Numbered from the stretch's first letter, positions 36,413 through 45,343 are shown. The stretch is DNA of 64,000 nt from Lagierella massiliensis (GCA_030532135.1 JAUNLT010000002.1:117779-181778), one strand, 5' to 3'. Notes: a model not told the origin generated them from the sequence alone. Program-made: numbers and translations.

Positions 36413-37324
36413 CTACTCCTTATCTAATAGGGTTATTTTATCGCCTTTTTTAATATGTCCCCCCTTTAGTACCTTTGCAAATATTCCTTCAGTAGGCATA
36501 ATACAACTTCCTACTTTACTTTTTATGGCACATCCTTTGTGGCATTCTTTTCCTATTTGTGTAACTTCAAGAACTGTCTCTCCTATTGAAAACTTTGTTC
36601 CTACAGGTATTTCATGCAGTACAAGTCCTCTTGTGGTAATGTTTTCTGCAAAATCTCCGTCTTTTAAGTCTTTAAGTCCTCTTTTTCTCATTTTGTCGAT
36701 GCTCTCTTCTGCTAGCAAACTCACTTGTCGATGCCAGTTTCCTGCATGGGCGTCATTTTCAAAACCGAAATTTTCTATTAGTTTTCCAACTTCTACAGGA
36801 GTTTTTATAACTCCCTTCTCTTTTGAAATATTAACGTCAAGAACTTCTCCTACTTTTTCTTTTCTTATATAGCGTCCAGATTTTCCTCCAGATTTTTCCA
36901 TTAACTTCACTTCTTCCACTACCATATTCCTGTCTATTGCCTTACACATATCATATATTGTAAGGGCTGCACTATTACAACCTACAAGCGCTTCCATCTC
37001 CACACCGGTCTTTCCTGTGGTCTTGGTGGTGCAGTAAATGTCTATACTTGACTCTTTTAATTTAAATTCTATATCTACTCCAGTTAAAATTATGTTATGA
37101 CACATGGGAATTATATTTGGGGTGTTTTTAGCTGCCATAATTCCTGCAACCTGAGAAACTGCAAGTACATCTCCCTTTTTTATTCCACCTTCTTTAATTC
37201 TCTCCAGTGTTTCTTTTTTCATTTTGATTGTAGCTTTAGCAGTTGCAACTCTAACGGTATCTTTTTTTTCAGATATGTCCACCATTTTTGCTCTTCCCTG
37301 TTTATTTATATGAGTTAAGTTCAT
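36413..37324 (-). CDS. moaC: MoaC-MOSC fusion: cyclic pyranopterin monophosphate synthase with MOSC domain
   Basis: Residues 1-157 are MoaC, which turns 3',8-cyclo-7,8-dihydro-GTP into cyclic pyranopterin monophosphate: it starts MNLTHINKQGRAKMVDISEK, has the MCHNI active-site motif and the Lys in KSGGKSGRY near residue 148. Residues about 160-303 are a MOSC domain with a Cys-containing GKECHKGCAIKSKVG, as in sulfur- or molybdopterin-handling MOSC proteins. The fusion places an early and a late cofactor step in one chain. It follows moaA with no gap. Confidence 0.9.
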   Translation of the reverse strand: MNLTHINKQGRAKMVDISEKKDTVRVATAKATIKMKKETLERIKEGGIKKGDVLAVSQVAGIMAAKNTPNIIPMCHNIILTGVDIEFKLKESSIDIYCTTKTTGKTGVEMEALVGCNSAALTIYDMCKAIDRNMVVEEVKLMEKSGGKSGRYIRKEKVGEVLDVNISKEKGVIKTPVEVGKLIENFGFENDAHAGNWHRQVSLLAEESIDKMRKRGLKDLKDGDFAENITTRGLVLHEIPVGTKFSIGETVLEVTQIGKECHKGCAIKSKVGSCIMPTEGIFAKVLKGGHIKKGDKITLLDKE

Positions 37325-38278
37325 CTATCCTCCAATTTCATTCATATCGGTTTTGTTGTAGCTTCCTTTTATAAGATTGTGTTTTTCAGGCTTTTCTTCA
37401 ATGGCTTTTACAATGATTTCTCTTATGTCCTCTCCCTGTCGCAGTGGTTTTTTTATATCCAAAGTCTTGGTAGAATGTAGGCACAAAACCAGTTTCCCTT
37501 TAACTGTCAACCTTATTCTATTGCAGTCTTTACAAAAATTACACGATATGGGATTTATAAATCCTATTTTCCCTTTATATCCTTCAATTTTATAGTACTT
37601 TGCAGGCCCCGAACCTCTTTGGTCCTCTATCGGAATTAATTTAGTAGAAGATTTTATAAGCTCTTCATTTGAAATAAAGTCTTTTTTGTGTTTTATAGCT
37701 TCTCCTATTGGCATAAGTTCAATAAATCTTACAACTATGTCCTCATCTTTTGTCAAATCTAAAAAGTCTTTATATTCGTCTAAGTTAAAGGATCGAAGTA
37801 CAACTGTATTTATCTTAATTGGACTTATTCCATATTTTTTACATTCTCTAATTCCCTGTAAAACGTCTTCCAGCTTTCCACCTCTAGTTATTTCTTCATA
37901 TCTATTGGGCTTTAAGCTGTCCAAAGAAATATTAACCCTATTAAGTCCCGCCTCTTTTAGATCCTTCGCCATATCTTTTAATAAAATTCCATTTGTGGTC
38001 ATGGAAATATCCTCTATTCCCATTTTGCTAAGTCCTTTTACAAGGTCAATAACACCTCTCTTGACGAGAGGCTCTCCACCGGTAATTCTTATTTTTTTTA
38101 TTCCCAAGTCTTTAAACGCTTTAGCTATTTGAAGGTATTCGTCAATTGTAAGCACTTCTTTGGAATCTACTTTTAAAAACCCGTCTTCTGGCATACAGTA
38201 CTTACATCTTAAATTGCATCTATCTGTTATGGAGATTCTTAAATAGTCTATCTCTCTTCCAAATCTGTCTTTCATCAT
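37325..38278 (-). CDS. moaA: GTP 3',8-cyclase
   Basis: MoaA is a radical-SAM enzyme that makes 3',8-cyclo-7,8-dihydro-GTP in molybdenum-cofactor synthesis. Cys21, Cys25 and Cys28 (CNLRCKYC) bind the SAM cluster, and the C-terminal CNFCKDCNR plus the later Cys in LVLCLHS bind the second cluster. The chain ends in the double Gly required for activity (NEIGG). The next ATG (38275) has slightly better spacing from the AGGTGAG ribosome site. It begins 26 bp after the last pilus gene, without a visible terminator between. Confidence 0.94.
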   Translation of the reverse strand: MMKDRFGREIDYLRISITDRCNLRCKYCMPEDGFLKVDSKEVLTIDEYLQIAKAFKDLGIKKIRITGGEPLVKRGVIDLVKGLSKMGIEDISMTTNGILLKDMAKDLKEAGLNRVNISLDSLKPNRYEEITRGGKLEDVLQGIRECKKYGISPIKINTVVLRSFNLDEYKDFLDLTKDEDIVVRFIELMPIGEAIKHKKDFISNEELIKSSTKLIPIEDQRGSGPAKYYKIEGYKGKIGFINPISCNFCKDCNRIRLTVKGKLVLCLHSTKTLDIKKPLRQGEDIREIIVKAIEEKPEKHNLIKGSYNKTDMNEIGG

Positions 38279-38304
38279 CTCACCTAAAATAATTATAGCA
38301 TAGG

Positions 38305-39285
38305 TTACTTGATTACAAGTCCAACAATTGTAGCAGTATCGTCTATTTTGGAAAAGTTTTTCAATTTAGCTACATTGTCTAAATTTGTGTAACTTTTCCC
38401 AAGAAATTTATTTATTTCTAAAACCTTTCCCCTAACTATTATATTTTTGTAGTCTGAATAATTTATTAAAACTCCATCAAAAGATATATTTCCTTCTTTT
38501 AGTCCCTCTTTTTTTAAGACGCAAATTCCTTTAAGTTTTATAGGACCTTCATTAAGAACTGTAAAATTTTCAAGTTCCATAAAGTATTCTTTTTCTAATT
38601 TATAGAACTTATCTAGATAATCCCTAATTAGTATCTCTATCGCTTGAGCTAATTTTTCAAGATTTTTAACCTCTATTTCTCTATTATTTATCAAAGTCTC
38701 CTCTTCATCTGTTTCCTTTCCACTTTTAATGTGATTGTTATAAATTTCATTTATAAACCTTTCATAATCTTTCCTATTTATATAGTAGGTTTCATCTTCC
38801 ACTCCATAAAATACCAAATCTCCATTAATCTTTTCTAATTCATTTTCTAAAATTAAATCTAAATCCTTTTGTTCCGGCTTTACTTTGGAATTTTCATTAA
38901 AAAATATCGATTCATTTGGTTTAAATATTATATCGTTATATGTAATTGTGTTTTTATATTCTACCTTATAACTTATACTGTATTTGTCTTTTATTCTTCC
39001 AAGTTTAAAATGTGGAATTTTTCTATAACAATTTAGTCCAATATCATTTAACTGAATTTCTTTTAATTTATATTCTTTTGGGTCTTTACAGAACTGTAAA
39101 AAATTTTGATCCTCTAACATCTTATAGTAGATAGATCTTGCTATTAGTCTATTTTGATAGTAATTTCTTTGGTTTATAGATTTTTTAGATTCCATTCTAA
39201 TTCCAAATATTAAAACTGTTATAATTGATGTCAAGAGCATGAAAATTATAAGGGGATATATTAAAACATAGGCTTTAGTCTTCAT
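38305..39285 (-). CDS. PilX/GspK-like pilus-operon protein with N-terminal membrane helix
   Basis: The 326-residue protein has one N-terminal TM helix (residues about 6-27) and a long soluble domain. It lacks the GF-TLIE prepilin cleavage motif of its neighbours. Its place after three minor prepilin genes is where PilX or GspK proteins sit in other systems. Sequence similarity to a named family is not evident. It overlaps the PilW-like gene by 11 bp. It may cap or hold minor pilins at the pilus tip (inference). Confidence 0.6.
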   Translation of the reverse strand: MKTKAYVLIYPLIIFMLLTSIITVLIFGIRMESKKSINQRNYYQNRLIARSIYYKMLEDQNFLQFCKDPKEYKLKEIQLNDIGLNCYRKIPHFKLGRIKDKYSISYKVEYKNTITYNDIIFKPNESIFFNENSKVKPEQKDLDLILENELEKINGDLVFYGVEDETYYINRKDYERFINEIYNNHIKSGKETDEEETLINNREIEVKNLEKLAQAIEILIRDYLDKFYKLEKEYFMELENFTVLNEGPIKLKGICVLKKEGLKEGNISFDGVLINYSDYKNIIVRGKVLEINKFLGKSYTNLDNVAKLKNFSKIDDTATIVGLVIK

Positions 39286-39835
39286 TTGTTACCTCTACAT
39301 AAATTCCTGAATTTAAAGTCTTGGTCTTGCCTTTCTCCCTATATGAAAAGTTTAGGTTTATATAGTTTTTATCCTTGTCAAAATAAGACTTTGAAACGGA
39401 AATTAAATTTTCACAAATTGCATTTGTTCCTTTATAAACTGGTTTTTGTCCATCTTCAAGGGGTTTTCTTGTACTTAAGAGTTCCCTATACAACTTATCG
39501 TCCTTCATATAATAATAAACATAGTCATAAGTAGAAAAATCTTCATAGGGCAATATCTCTATAACAAATCCTAAATTGTCTTTTTTTAGATTGTATGGAA
39601 ATTTACTACTTTGGTAAATTTTTAAACTTCGTCCTACTTCTTTTTCAATATAGGATGTTGCGTACTCTATGGAAGAGTGGTTTTTACTGTATAGGAAGTC
39701 ATTTTTAAGTACTTTTAGAGAAAAACCTAAAATTACACCTATTACACTGATGATTATAAGTGAAATTGAAAGGGATAGTAAAAGTTCTAAAAGTGTAAAA
39801 CCCTTTGTTTTTTTACTTAGGCAAGATGGTTTCAT
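39275..39835 (-). CDS. minor prepilin, PilW-like
   Basis: The 186-residue protein has a 12-residue basic leader and the class III prepilin motif KTKG-FTLLE (cleavage after Gly12, Glu at position 5 of the mature form), then a hydrophobic helix. The C-terminal domain ends with a beta-rich segment (GIYVEVTNED). The length suits PilW/ComGF-type minor pilins. The gene starts inside the 3' end of the preceding minor pilin gene, with GGAGA as ribosome site. Confidence 0.8.
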   Translation of the reverse strand: MKPSCLSKKTKGFTLLELLLSLSISLIIISVIGVILGFSLKVLKNDFLYSKNHSSIEYATSYIEKEVGRSLKIYQSSKFPYNLKKDNLGFVIEILPYEDFSTYDYVYYYMKDDKLYRELLSTRKPLEDGQKPVYKGTNAICENLISVSKSYFDKDKNYINLNFSYREKGKTKTLNSGIYVEVTNED

Positions 39836-40154
39836 AGCTTATCTCCTCATTGTCTTTAACTCTAGTAACCTTTACTGTTAATAATTTAAAACCATTATTT
39901 TCTTTTATTTTGTAATTGACTTTATATTCTCTAGAGTTAAACTCTACCCTAGCTCCCTTATTTAATAAAAGCTCTGAAATAATCTTTTCACTAACCGTCT
40001 TAGAATAGTTTGTAAACTCCATATAGCTTTTTTGTTCATCTCTAATTTTTAAAATATTTTCAAGTGCCGGTAGTGTAAATGTAGCAATTATAAAAAGTAT
40101 AAAAAGAGCCACAAGGCATTCAATCAACGTAAATCCTTTAAATTTTCCTTTCAC
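39813..40154 (-). CDS. minor prepilin, PilV/GspI-like
   Basis: The 113-residue protein has the leader MKGKFKG, cleavage before Phe8, FTLIECLVALFIL as helix and Glu at mature position 5. Its Cys after the Glu and its short length resemble PilV/GspI-type minor pilins. It overlaps the upstream minor pilin gene by 17 bp, consistent with coupled translation. Confidence 0.8.
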   Translation of the reverse strand: MKGKFKGFTLIECLVALFILFIIATFTLPALENILKIRDEQKSYMEFTNYSKTVSEKIISELLLNKGARVEFNSREYKVNYKIKENNGFKLLTVKVTRVKDNEEISYETILPK

Positions 40155-40563
40155 TCAGATTCACCTTCCCTGTGGCAATTTCAACTGTTATTCTATATGC
40201 TTTTTTCTTTCCTCTTAGTTCATAACTACCTGAAACACTTGGTGCTCCTGTAGATTTAAAGGTAAACGTCCTAAATTCAAAGGGCATACTCAAATGTTTT
40301 AATTTTAATGACTCAAAATCTTTATTATTAGAACGTATACTAATGGTTTTGTCTTTACTACTTAATAATACTTTAGAAGTGTATCCTGTTGAAATAGCGT
40401 TGTTTCTAGCTTCATTGAGCATTAAAACCACTTCTTCCACCTCTAATTTCTCTTGATAGTTGGTTATAAAGTCAAACTTTAAAGCACCTATTGTAAAAAA
40501 TAATCCCATTAGTAAAAGTGTTAAAAGAAGTTCTATAACTGTAAATCCTTTATTCGTTTTCAT
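40138..40563 (-). CDS. minor prepilin, FimT/GspH-like
   Basis: The 141-residue protein starts MKTNKG-FTVIELLLTLL (cleavage after Gly6; Glu at mature position 5). The following region VEEVVLMLNEARNNAISTG matches the GspH/FimT pattern of helix followed by a strand domain. It lies 2 bp after the lipoprotein gene. Confidence 0.8.
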   Translation of the reverse strand: MKTNKGFTVIELLLTLLLMGLFFTIGALKFDFITNYQEKLEVEEVVLMLNEARNNAISTGYTSKVLLSSKDKTISIRSNNKDFESLKLKHLSMPFEFRTFTFKSTGAPSVSGSYELRGKKKAYRITVEIATGKVNLSERKI

Positions 40564-40565
40564 AT

Positions 40566-41762
40566 CTAATTAAAATAAATATCAAGATATACTCCAAGTT
40601 CTTCATCTAGAAAACCGTACCTTGAGTCCTTGTTTATTAAAATCTTATACTTATTATCTCCTATTCCCTTAACATTTCCCATGTAAATCTGATTTCCTTT
40701 TATAAGTATATACTTTATAACTCCAGTGGAATCAACCGCAACTATATCGTCCATATTGTTGCTGTAAAACTTGTATAGATGTTCCGATGAAACTATCTTC
40801 TTTTTATAGGTTTCTTCCCCTTTAGCATTTATATCTACATACATTAATTTTAGGCTTTCCCTGTCAAAAATATCTGTAAATGATGAAAAAATTCCATTTC
40901 TAAGACCCACAAAAGAAAAAAATTGTTCTGAAGATTCTATAGGAATTTTCTCTACTTGAAAATCTTTGTCAACAATGTAAAAAAAACTCTGTTTCCCTTC
41001 TTTTCCCTGGGCAATCAATAGGTTTCCATTACTACAAATACTTTCTTGCATCTCGTCTGCAAAGTCAAAATAAAACTCATTTTCCCCATATTGATCTAAC
41101 AAAGGAGTTATTTTATATACTCTATCTTCCATGCTAGAATAATATATTTCTCCAAAAACTTCTAAAAACTTTGGTGCAAATCTTTGACTTTCAAGTGACT
41201 TTATTAAGCTTAAACCTTCTTCGTCAATCTTTCCTAAGAAGTATTTTTTATCTATAACCCTATCAAAATAAGATCCTGTAGGGTTTGTATTTTCACTTAT
41301 TCCTTCCTTGAACTCGGTGCTTAAAATATTACTTTCTCTTGTATTTATCTGCTCTTTTTCACTTTCTGTAGACTCTTCAAAATATGAGTCTTCACCATTT
41401 CCAAAGCTAATATAAATATCACTTTGATATACTACTAAATCGTGAATTTTAGTATCTATATTAAGGTCATACCTTCTAACCTCTTTTTCACTTTGGAAGT
41501 CATAAAGCATTAGGCAATCGGTAACTTCTCCAGTTTCTTCGCTTATAACATCATGTATGAGAATATACAACATATTTCTATAAGCTTTTAAAATTTCATG
41601 TTCTTCTTTTATTACAGGCAATTTATAGCTAATTACACTATAACCAACGTCCATTTCTCGTATTTTGTATTCTTCTTCTTGAACTTCCACGACTTCTTGT
41701 CTTTTACAGCTAACCACTGTAAATAAAAGTAGAAATAAAAAAATTGTAACTCTTTTTTTCAT
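40566..41762 (-). CDS. lipoprotein of unknown function inside the pilus operon
   Basis: The 398-residue protein has a lipoprotein signal ending TVVSC (Cys19). The rest is a beta-rich domain with repeated short motifs (LYDFQSEKEVRRYDL, VYQSDIYISFGNGEDSYF, LEVFGEIYYSSMEDRVYKI, IVDKDFQVEKI) that suggest a propeller-like surface domain. I recognise no named family. It overlaps the prepilin peptidase gene by 4 bp (ATGA) and is followed by a minor pilin at 2 bp, so it is an integral member of the operon and probably acts on the outer surface, for example as a pilus anchor or adhesin (inference). Confidence 0.7.
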   Translation of the reverse strand: MKKRVTIFLFLLLFTVVSCKRQEVVEVQEEEYKIREMDVGYSVISYKLPVIKEEHEILKAYRNMLYILIHDVISEETGEVTDCLMLYDFQSEKEVRRYDLNIDTKIHDLVVYQSDIYISFGNGEDSYFEESTESEKEQINTRESNILSTEFKEGISENTNPTGSYFDRVIDKKYFLGKIDEEGLSLIKSLESQRFAPKFLEVFGEIYYSSMEDRVYKITPLLDQYGENEFYFDFADEMQESICSNGNLLIAQGKEGKQSFFYIVDKDFQVEKIPIESSEQFFSFVGLRNGIFSSFTDIFDRESLKLMYVDINAKGEETYKKKIVSSEHLYKFYSNNMDDIVAVDSTGVIKYILIKGNQIYMGNVKGIGDNKYKILINKDSRYGFLDEELGVYLDIYFN

Positions 41763-42475
41763 AAAATCATACCCTTTATAATTTTAACTAAGATAAAAGA
41801 AAGGGAAATTATCGGTACAAATGGTAATTTCATTTTCCTATTTCTTTTTATTAAGTATATCACGATGGCAGAAATTCCGCCTATTAAAGCCATAAATAAA
41901 AAGAAAACAAAAACTTCCGTAAAGTAAAGACTGGTACTTAAAGATAGAATTAGTAATATATCTCCAAATCCTGTATATGAAAGTTTGCTTAAAATGTAGC
42001 CTAAAATGAGAAATAGTACCATGAATAAGCCTTTGAACAAAAATTCTTCTTTAAAGTGGAATTTATCTTTTGTCAAAATTAGAGAAATAATAAATGTTAA
42101 AAAAATATGTAGGTAGTATATATCTAAAGTTTTAATATCTATAATAGACATGGAAATTAGTAGAGAAAAGAAAATTCCAAGTATTATAGCCTCTTTAGGG
42201 TCTTTGTATATTAAGTATAGGATTGCAAATAAAAGTCCACACATAAACTCTGAAATGAGATATGTTATGGACAAGCTTTTATTACAACAAGAACTTTTTC
42301 CTCCCTGAAATAAAAAGGACAAGATAGGTATTTTATTATAGAATTTTAATTTCTTATGGCAGTGATCACAAATTGAAAATAAGTTAACTTTGTAGTTTGC
42401 TGTGCTATTTTTTGTAATTACTAATTTAAAATAAGAGCCAAAAATAGTTCCTAGTACAAATAAAATACAAATCAT
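41759..42475 (-). CDS. type IV prepilin peptidase (PilD/ComC family)
   Basis: The 238-residue membrane aspartyl protease removes prepilin leaders and may N-methylate the new end. The start MICILFVLGTIFGSY is typical. The Cys pairs are CDHC and, in place of a second CxxC, an adjacent SCC, which is unusual. The catalytic Asp residues are in MSIIDIKTLDI and GFGDILL. It has about seven TM helices. It lies 3 bp after the main pilin gene. Confidence 0.9.
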   Translation of the reverse strand: MICILFVLGTIFGSYFKLVITKNSTANYKVNLFSICDHCHKKLKFYNKIPILSFLFQGGKSSCCNKSLSITYLISEFMCGLLFAILYLIYKDPKEAIILGIFFSLLISMSIIDIKTLDIYYLHIFLTFIISLILTKDKFHFKEEFLFKGLFMVLFLILGYILSKLSYTGFGDILLILSLSTSLYFTEVFVFFLFMALIGGISAIVIYLIKRNRKMKLPFVPIISLSFILVKIIKGMIL

Positions 42476-42478
42476 TTA

Positions 42479-42841
42479 TTATTCTTTAACAATACCTGGA
42501 ACTACTTTTACATTGCCATCCTCAGAAATTGTAACTGTATAGTCTAGCCCTGCACTTTCTTTGAGCTCGTCTATCCCTTCTGGAACTTTAGGATAGTTTT
42601 GTATATAGTCTTTGTATGTATTTTCTTCTGGCCATTTTGTTGTATCTCCTCCGTTTGCAATGTAGTTTAATGCAGCAGATTCTAGCACTCTAACATTGGT
42701 ATTGTGAGCTGTGACAATACTTTTTCTCTTTGAACTGTTGTACTTTGGAAGTGCAATAGCTGCTAAAATCGCAAGAATTGCTATCACTATTATCAGTTCA
42801 ATAAGAGTAAAACCTTTTGATTTACCTTTTAATTTTTTCAT
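42479..42841 (-). CDS. major type IV pilin-like prepilin
   Basis: The 120-residue protein has a 10-residue basic leader, cleavage G10-F11, and FTLIELIIVIAILAILAAIA as N-terminal helix with Glu at mature position 5. The soluble domain is short, with AAALNYIANGGDTTKW and no Cys pair, close to small Gram-positive pilins (ComGC or PilA type). It is the likely main subunit. It lies 9 bp after the platform gene. Confidence 0.9.
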   Translation of the reverse strand: MKKLKGKSKGFTLIELIIVIAILAILAAIALPKYNSSKRKSIVTAHNTNVRVLESAALNYIANGGDTTKWPEENTYKDYIQNYPKVPEGIDELKESAGLDYTVTISEDGNVKVVPGIVKE

Positions 42842-42850
42842 TAAAACCTC

Positions 42851-43933
42851 CTAATAACTATAATTATTAATTAAATCAAACATAGGCGTAGCTATGGATA
42901 TAACTATAAAACCTATGATTATTGCCATAACTATTATGATAAATGGTTCAAACAACCTTAATATATTTTCTATTGCATAGTCACTTTCTTCCACATAGTG
43001 GTTTGAGATAACTTTTAAAATATCTGAAAGTTCTCCTGTCCTTTCTCCCACTTCTAACATAGAAGAAAAGAGTTTTGGAAATACTCTAATGTCTTGAAAT
43101 GTGTCAGAAATTGACTTCCCATTTTCTATTTTTAAAATTCCCTTGTGAATTTCTTCTTCTAAATACCTGTTTCCTATTCCCCCTGAAATTATTTTTAAAC
43201 TGTATAAAAAATTAATTCCAGAATTTATAGATATGAAAAGAGCCATGGATATTTTTGCTGTTAAAATCTTGGAATAATTTTTTCCTATTAGTGGAATTTT
43301 GAAAAAAGATCTATGTACGTAATATTTTAGCTTGGTTTTCTTGTAAAAAAACATGCTAAAAAAGATTATTGCAACAAATCCTATTAAAATATAATTTCCA
43401 TTTAAATGAAAAAATTCTACTACAGATATTAAAACTCTTGTAGACTTAGGTAGAGTATTTTCACTGTCCCTAAACAAGTCTATAAAAGTTGGCATAACGT
43501 AGTTAAATATGAAAATTAATACAAATATAGCTGTGGTTAATAGAATTAAAGGATATATCATTGCTCCTTTTATTTTCTTGTCCACCATGTCAATTCTCTT
43601 ATAGTATGTTGATAAGTCTTTTGAAATAATTTGAAGCCTGCCTGTCTCCTCTCCAGTTCGTATCATTGTGATAAAAAACTCATCAAAATTTCCACAATTT
43701 TTAAAACTATACGACAAACTATAACCCTTTAAGAGCATTTCATAAACTTCATTTAATATGTATTTTAAACTCTTTATTTCCCTTTGGTCTTTTAAAATAA
43801 ATATGGCTTCTTCTAGGTTTATACCGGATTTTAAAAGAGAAGAAATTTCGTTTAAAAAGATGGATAAATCTTTATTGTTTTTTCTTATGTATACGGGTTT
43901 GTCTAAAATTTTTTTAATCTTTATAATATCCAT
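42851..43933 (-). CDS. type IV pilus/type II secretion platform protein (PilC/GspF/ComGB)
   Basis: The 360-residue inner-membrane platform has the family repeat of two GspF domains. The first has FLNEISSLLKSGINLEEAI and FITMIRTGEETGRL; the second has ISINSGINFLYSLKI and LFSSMLEVGERTGELSDIL. Three TM segments lie at about 140, 170 and 340. It lies 2 bp after the ATPase gene and should couple it to pilin assembly. Confidence 0.92.
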   Translation of the reverse strand: MDIIKIKKILDKPVYIRKNNKDLSIFLNEISSLLKSGINLEEAIFILKDQREIKSLKYILNEVYEMLLKGYSLSYSFKNCGNFDEFFITMIRTGEETGRLQIISKDLSTYYKRIDMVDKKIKGAMIYPLILLTTAIFVLIFIFNYVMPTFIDLFRDSENTLPKSTRVLISVVEFFHLNGNYILIGFVAIIFFSMFFYKKTKLKYYVHRSFFKIPLIGKNYSKILTAKISMALFISINSGINFLYSLKIISGGIGNRYLEEEIHKGILKIENGKSISDTFQDIRVFPKLFSSMLEVGERTGELSDILKVISNHYVEESDYAIENILRLFEPFIIIVMAIIIGFIVISIATPMFDLINNYSY

Positions 43934-43935
43934 GA

Positions 43936-45129
43936 TTAGTAGTTTAATGTAAGGTTCATTATTTCTTCAAATGAAGTATTTCCTTTCAAAAATTCCAAAG
44001 CTGCTTTATATTCTAAATTTTTAATATTCTTTTTTGCTCCTAAAGTCTTTAGCTCATCTAAATTAACATCTTTTCTAATTAGATCTCTAAATTCTTTGTC
44101 TATGTTTACAATCTCGTATATGGCCTTTCTTCCAAGGTATCCTTGGTTGCAATTACTACAACCTTTTGAAGTATATACTTTGTCTGGAAAAGAATTTATT
44201 TCAAGTCTATTTAAATAGTCAATTTCAGTTTTACTTAAAGTAACTTCTTTTTTACAATGGGGGCATAACTTTCTTATAAGTCTTTGAGAGACAACTCCCC
44301 TTAAACTAGCTCTAATCAAGTAATCTTCAATTCCCATATCTAAAAGACGTATAATTGCAGAATATGAATCGTTTGTGTGAAGTGTAGAAAAGACCTTATG
44401 ACCTGTAATGGACGCTCGAACTGAAATAGAGGCGGTTTGTTCATCCCTCGTCTCTCCCACTAAAATAATCTCTGGATCCTGTCTTAAAATAGATCTTAGT
44501 GCCGTCGAAAATCCAATTCCTGCCTTTTCGTTTATCCCAATTTGATTAATTCCTGGAATTTTAAATTCCACAGGATCTTCAACTGTTATAATATTTACTT
44601 TTTCATCGTTAATTTCTTTTAAGAGAGAGTACAAAGTTGTGGTCTTCCCACAGCCTGTTGGCCCTGTGAGATAGATTAAACCGTTTTCTACTCTAGCTAA
44701 ATTTAAAAGTTGTTGAATTTCTTTTTCACCAACTCCTAAATTTTTAAGGTTAATCTTTTTTTCGTCTTTTTGAAGAATTCTAAGAACTACTTTTTCTCCG
44801 TAAATCGTTTTAATTGTAGAAACTCTAATATCTACGTTAAATAAGTCTTTCTTAAAATTAAAAGATCCGTCTTGGGGAAGTCTATTTTCTGCAATATTCA
44901 ACCCAGACATAACCTTTATTCTACTAACGTATCTCTTGTAATCAACCAGGTTTAATTCCCTGTCTTTATACAGTTTCCCATCAATTCTAAACCTAACCCT
45001 AACAAAGTCTTCAAAAGGTTCAATGTGTATATCTGAGCTTCCTTTTTGAACAGCTCTATAGATTAATTCATCAACCTTTAAAATAATATCTTCAGGTTTT
45101 ATATTAGTGGGTTTTTTAACATTAAACAT
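43936..45129 (-). CDS. type IV pilus/type II secretion assembly ATPase (PilB/GspE/ComGA, short form)
   Basis: I start this at ATG 45129 (397 residues), 6 bases after AGGA; the frame to 45147 has no ribosome site. It lacks the N-terminal MshEN domain of long PilB proteins and is close in size to ComGA. It has SSDIHIEP, Walker A GPTGCGKTTTLYS, an Asp box with HTNDS, Walker B-type ILVGETRDEQTA and the zinc pair CPHC ... CSNC. It powers pilus extension from the cytoplasm. It is the first gene of a nine-gene operon with no retraction ATPase (PilT) in it. Confidence 0.92.
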   Translation of the reverse strand: MFNVKKPTNIKPEDIILKVDELIYRAVQKGSSDIHIEPFEDFVRVRFRIDGKLYKDRELNLVDYKRYVSRIKVMSGLNIAENRLPQDGSFNFKKDLFNVDIRVSTIKTIYGEKVVLRILQKDEKKINLKNLGVGEKEIQQLLNLARVENGLIYLTGPTGCGKTTTLYSLLKEINDEKVNIITVEDPVEFKIPGINQIGINEKAGIGFSTALRSILRQDPEIILVGETRDEQTASISVRASITGHKVFSTLHTNDSYSAIIRLLDMGIEDYLIRASLRGVVSQRLIRKLCPHCKKEVTLSKTEIDYLNRLEINSFPDKVYTSKGCSNCNQGYLGRKAIYEIVNIDKEFRDLIRKDVNLDELKTLGAKKNIKNLEYKAALEFLKGNTSFEEIMNLTLNY

Positions 45130-45178
45130 GATTATCCTACATTTCATTAATTATTTTAAATTCTTATTAAATCCTATA

Positions 45179-45192
45179 TGATAAGGTTATCA
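45179..45192. promoter_or_regulatory. palindrome upstream of the pilus operon
   Basis: TGATAA-GG-TTATCA has perfect 6-bp arms about 50 bp before the ATPase start. It may be an operator or part of a leader hairpin. The 45148-45315 region is otherwise AT-rich, and I see no clear promoter. Confidence 0.4.
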
Positions 45193-45315
45193 TGTAGAAT
45201 ATATTAATTCAAGCAATTTATTTAAATATATTTTAATTTTTAAGAAGATATATGTAAATTATTTTTATATTTCTATAAGTTTTTACCTTGTTTAAAATTA
45301 CACTCTTGAAAATTA

Positions 45316-45340
45316 AAAAGGTGGAAAATCCACCTTTTTT
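45316..45340 (-). terminator. terminator of the isochorismatase-family gene
   Basis: AAAAGGTGG-AAAAT-CCACCTTTT has perfect arms with A and T runs on both sides. It lies just past the minus-strand stop codon at 45344. Confidence 0.88.
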
Positions 45341-45343
45341 AAT

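Noticed and set aside
37097-37318. Antisense and other-frame open frames within known genes (for example opposite moaC)
   Set aside because: They lie wholly inside well-identified genes, lack ribosome sites and have unlikely composition.
38305-45129. Full type IV pilus with twitching ability
   Set aside because: No PilT or PilM/N/O/P is encoded in the operon, so motility is not claimed.
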